Source: Clostridiales bacterium
GTDB lineage: Bacteria; Bacillota; Clostridia; Lachnospirales; Lachnospiraceae
Length of the DNA: 26,472 bases
Assembly: GCA_018372435.1 (NCBI GenBank)
Contig: JAHAJA010000047.1
Span: forward strand, 1 to 26,472
Direction: 5' to 3'
Shown: positions 24,188-26,472 of the stretch, one piece after another
Layout: every line of letters begins with the position of its first letter
Numbering within the stretch: position 1 is the stretch's first letter
Translations under genes and position numbers: made by a program
Notes under the pieces: generated by a model
Told to the model about the DNA's origin: nothing
The model's input: only the letters and a program-made list of their open reading frames with translations
Databases searched by the model: none

Positions 24188-26272
24188 ATGTTCAAAAGTT
24201 TTTCTATGGAACTAGCTGGCAGAACTTTAACAGTTGATGTTGGCAGAGTAGCAGCACAAGCAAATGGAGCTGCATTAATGCATTATGGGGATACAGTTGT
24301 ATTATCTACAGCTACTGCATCAGACAAGCCAAGAGAAGGAATTGATTTCTTCCCACTTAGTGTAGAATATGAAGAGAAATTATATGCCGTTGGGAAAATC
24401 CCAGGTGGTTTTAATAAAAGAGAAGGAAAAGCATCTGAAAATGCAATCTTAACATCTCGTGTTATCGATAGACCAATGCGTCCACTATTCCCTAAAGACT
24501 ATAGAAATGATGTAACTCTTAACAATTTAGTTATGTCAGTAGACCCTGATTGTAGTCCAGAACTTACAGCTATGATAGGTTCAGCAATTGCCGTAGCGAT
24601 TTCTGATATTCCTTTTGATGGCCCTTGTTCTACAACGCAAGTTGGATTAGTGGATGGTGAATTCGTATTCAATCCAAATGCAGATCAAAAAGCAAATTCT
24701 GATCTTCAATTAACAGTAGCATCAACAAAAGAGAAAGTTATCATGATTGAAGCTGGTGCTAACGAAGTTTCAGAGGACAAGATGATTGAAGCTATCTTTG
24801 CTGCACATGAAGTTAACCAAAAAGTAATCGAATTTATCGATACAATCGTTGCAGAATGTGGAAAAGCGAAACATAGTTACGAAAGTTGTGCAGTTCCTGC
24901 AGAATTATTCGAAGCAATCAAAGAAGTAGTTCCACCAGCAGAGATGGAAGAAGCAGTTTTCACAGATGTTAAACAAGACAGAGAAGAAAACATCAAAAAG
25001 ATTACTGCAAAATTAGAAGAAGCATTTGCAGATAATGAAGAATGGTTAGCTGTTCTTGGCGAAGCTATCTATCAATATCAAAAGAAAACAGTACGTAAGA
25101 TGATCTTAAAAGATCACAAACGTCCAGACGGTAGAGATATTACACAGATTCGTAGATTAGCAGCAGAAGTTGACATTATACCTAGAGTTCATGGTTCAGC
25201 TATGTTCACAAGAGGACAAACTCAAATCTGTACAATTACAACATTAGCACCTCTTTCAGAGGCTCAAAGAATTGATGGTTTAGATGAAGCAGAAACTTCT
25301 AAGAGATATATGCATCACTACAACTTCCCATCATACTCTGTTGGAGAAACAAAACCTTCAAGAGGTCCAGGTCGTCGTGAAATAGGACATGGTGCATTAG
25401 CAGAACGTGCGTTAATTCCAGTACTACCAAGTACAGCAGAATTCCCTTATGCAATTAGAACTGTTTCTGAGACATTTGAATCAAATGGTTCTACTTCACA
25501 AGCATCTATCTGTGCATCTACAATGTCATTGATGGCCGCAGGTGTTCCAATTACTAAACCAGTTGCAGGTATCTCTTGTGGATTAGTAACAGGGGATTCA
25601 GATGATGATTATATCGTATTAACAGATATTCAAGGACTTGAAGACTTCTTCGGAGATATGGACTTTAAAGTAGCTGGTACACCTGATGGTATCACTGCAA
25701 TCCAAATGGATATTAAGATTCATGGTCTTACAAGAGCAATTATTGAAGAAGCTATTAAGACAACAAAAGAAGCAAGAATGCATATCTTAAACGATGTTAT
25801 GATTCCATGTATCGCAGAGCCAAGAACAGAAGTTGGAGAATTTGCTCCTAAGATCGTTCAGATCAAAATTGACCCAGCTAAGATTGGTGATGTAGTTGGT
25901 CAAAGAGGTAAAACAATCAATGCAATCATTGAACAAACTGGAGTTAAAATCGATATTAATGATGAAGGTGCGGTTTCTGTATGCGGTACAGATGCTAATA
26001 AGATGAGTGAAGCAGTTCGTATCATCGAAACTATCGTTACAGATTTTGAAGAAGGACAAATCTTCGAAGGTAAAGTAATTAGCATTAAGGAATTTGGTGC
26101 ATTCCTTGAATTCGCTCCAGGTAAAGAAGGTATGGTTCACATCTCAAAGATTTCCAAAGATAGAATCAATCATGTTGAAGATGTTCTTTCACTTGGTGAT
26201 GTTGTTAAAGTTGTTTGTCTTGGAAAAGATAAGATGGGAAGAATCAGCTTTAGTATCAAGGATGTTCAATAA
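24188..26272 (+). CDS. pnp: Polyribonucleotide nucleotidyltransferase (PNPase)
   Basis: The 694-residue trimeric exoribonuclease phosphorolyses RNA 3' to 5'. The order is RNase PH domain 1 (about 12-143), a helical linker (about 235-310), RNase PH domain 2 (about 322-455 and on to about 545), KH (about 553-613, GQRG at 571-574) and S1 (about 622-694, GKVISIKEFGAFLEF). The catalytic metal site EDFFGDMDFKV carries D486 and D492, the numbering recalled for the E. coli enzyme. ESNGSTSQAS (431-440) is the phosphate site region. LMAAGVP replaces the more usual LMDAGVP (448-454). RBS AAAGGAGAT (24174-24182) precedes the ATG. The leader hairpin suggests post-transcriptional autoregulation. No terminator is visible before the intron downstream. 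Confidence 0.97.
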   Translation: MFKSFSMELAGRTLTVDVGRVAAQANGAALMHYGDTVVLSTATASDKPREGIDFFPLSVEYEEKLYAVGKIPGGFNKREGKASENAILTSRVIDRPMRPLFPKDYRNDVTLNNLVMSVDPDCSPELTAMIGSAIAVAISDIPFDGPCSTTQVGLVDGEFVFNPNADQKANSDLQLTVASTKEKVIMIEAGANEVSEDKMIEAIFAAHEVNQKVIEFIDTIVAECGKAKHSYESCAVPAELFEAIKEVVPPAEMEEAVFTDVKQDREENIKKITAKLEEAFADNEEWLAVLGEAIYQYQKKTVRKMILKDHKRPDGRDITQIRRLAAEVDIIPRVHGSAMFTRGQTQICTITTLAPLSEAQRIDGLDEAETSKRYMHHYNFPSYSVGETKPSRGPGRREIGHGALAERALIPVLPSTAEFPYAIRTVSETFESNGSTSQASICASTMSLMAAGVPITKPVAGISCGLVTGDSDDDYIVLTDIQGLEDFFGDMDFKVAGTPDGITAIQMDIKIHGLTRAIIEEAIKTTKEARMHILNDVMIPCIAEPRTEVGEFAPKIVQIKIDPAKIGDVVGQRGKTINAIIEQTGVKIDINDEGAVSVCGTDANKMSEAVRIIETIVTDFEEGQIFEGKVISIKEFGAFLEFAPGKEGMVHISKISKDRINHVEDVLSLGDVVKVVCLGKDKMGRISFSIKDVQ

Positions 26273-26307
26273 GAGTATTATCTATAGATGATGGAATAGA
26301 TATCACA

Positions 26308-26472
26308 GTGCGTGAGAGCGTGCCGTAATGGCAGGTATAGAGTATCTCGTAAGTGTTGGCTTATGAGATACTCTTTTACGGTTTGCCCGACATGGGCAAA
26401 CTCTAACGGGTGAATGTCCCGAGTGTACCTAGGCAATGGGAAACACATAGCTGAACAGCAAGGGTGTCTATC
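26308..26472 (+). mobile_element. Group II intron, 5' end only (continues beyond the window)
   Basis: GTGCG at 26308 fits the group II 5' splice-site consensus (GUGYG). It is followed by domain I-like features: a stem of GAGTATCTCGTAAG (26340-26353) with CTTATGAGATACTC (26360-26373); a stem of GTTTGCCC (26381-26388) with GGGCAAAC (26394-26401); CGGGTGAATGTCCCG (26407-26421); and the family-like run CCTAGGCAATGGGAAACACA, followed by GCTGAACAGCAAGGGTGTC. The latter text is characteristic of bacterial group II introns encoding reverse transcriptases. The ORF and 3' end lie outside. The 35 bp between the pnp stop codon and the intron is the 5' exon. Confidence 0.85.

Overview
The window is low-GC Firmicute DNA, most likely from an anaerobic Clostridia of the Lachnospiraceae type. 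This rests on an NAD-linked multisubunit [FeFe] hydrogenase operon, strong AGGAGG-type ribosome binding sites, AT-rich intergenic DNA with TTGACA/TATAAT promoters, and the gene orders yqeG-aroQ-M24 peptidase-efp and rpsO-pnp. The species assignment is inference. Most of the window is ordinary chromosomal housekeeping DNA. No CRISPR array, prophage, rRNA or tRNA gene was seen.

Layout: (1) 1-101, the terminator end of an upstream unit. (2) 364-4730, a four-gene plus-strand hydrogenase operon: a NuoE-like subunit, a NuoF-like NADH/FMN subunit, a catalytic [FeFe] hydrogenase, and a small extra [2Fe-2S] thioredoxin-like protein. (3) 4979-5341, a small acidic orphan with a possible C-terminal HTH. 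(4) 5430-6146 (minus), a class I glutamine amidotransferase-like C26 hydrolase. (5) 6416-7210, a nucleotidyltransferase-fold protein. (6) 7322-10096, yqeG, aroQ, an M24B peptidase and efp, followed by a small SHOCT membrane protein (10184-10540). (7) 10669-14411 (minus), a polyphosphate pair, ppx-like then ppk. (8) 14596-16430, a YtrA-type GntR regulator with an ABC ATPase and permease. (9) 16628-18618, queA and a YegS-type lipid kinase. (10) 18697-20841 (minus), DAHP synthase and prephenate dehydrogenase. (11) 21212-23293, a divergent EF-G paralogue. (12) 23529-26272, rpsO and pnp. (13) From 26308 to the window end, the 5' part of a group II intron inserted 35 bp after the pnp stop codon.

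How the genes work together: the hydrogenase subunits should move electrons between NAD(H), ferredoxin and protons. aroF, tyrA and aroQ serve the shikimate/tyrosine pathway from two separate loci. ppx and ppk set polyphosphate levels. efp, queA, rpsO and the EF-G paralogue belong to translation or tRNA modification, and pnp to RNA decay.

The less ordinary signals are mostly non-coding. The pnp transcript appears to begin with a 26-bp interrupted hairpin. Three GCGTTRAA half-sites, two of them forming a perfect 14-bp palindrome, sit upstream of the DAHP synthase promoter. A 13-bp perfect inverted repeat without a T-tract lies before queA. Interlocked dyads overlap the GntR promoter, and a folded leader precedes rpsO. 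Among proteins, the EF-G paralogue lacks the canonical switch-II His and NKxD motif, and the Ppx-like protein has altered motifs in both its ASKHA and HD-like domains. I found no clear case of a wholly new multi-gene system.
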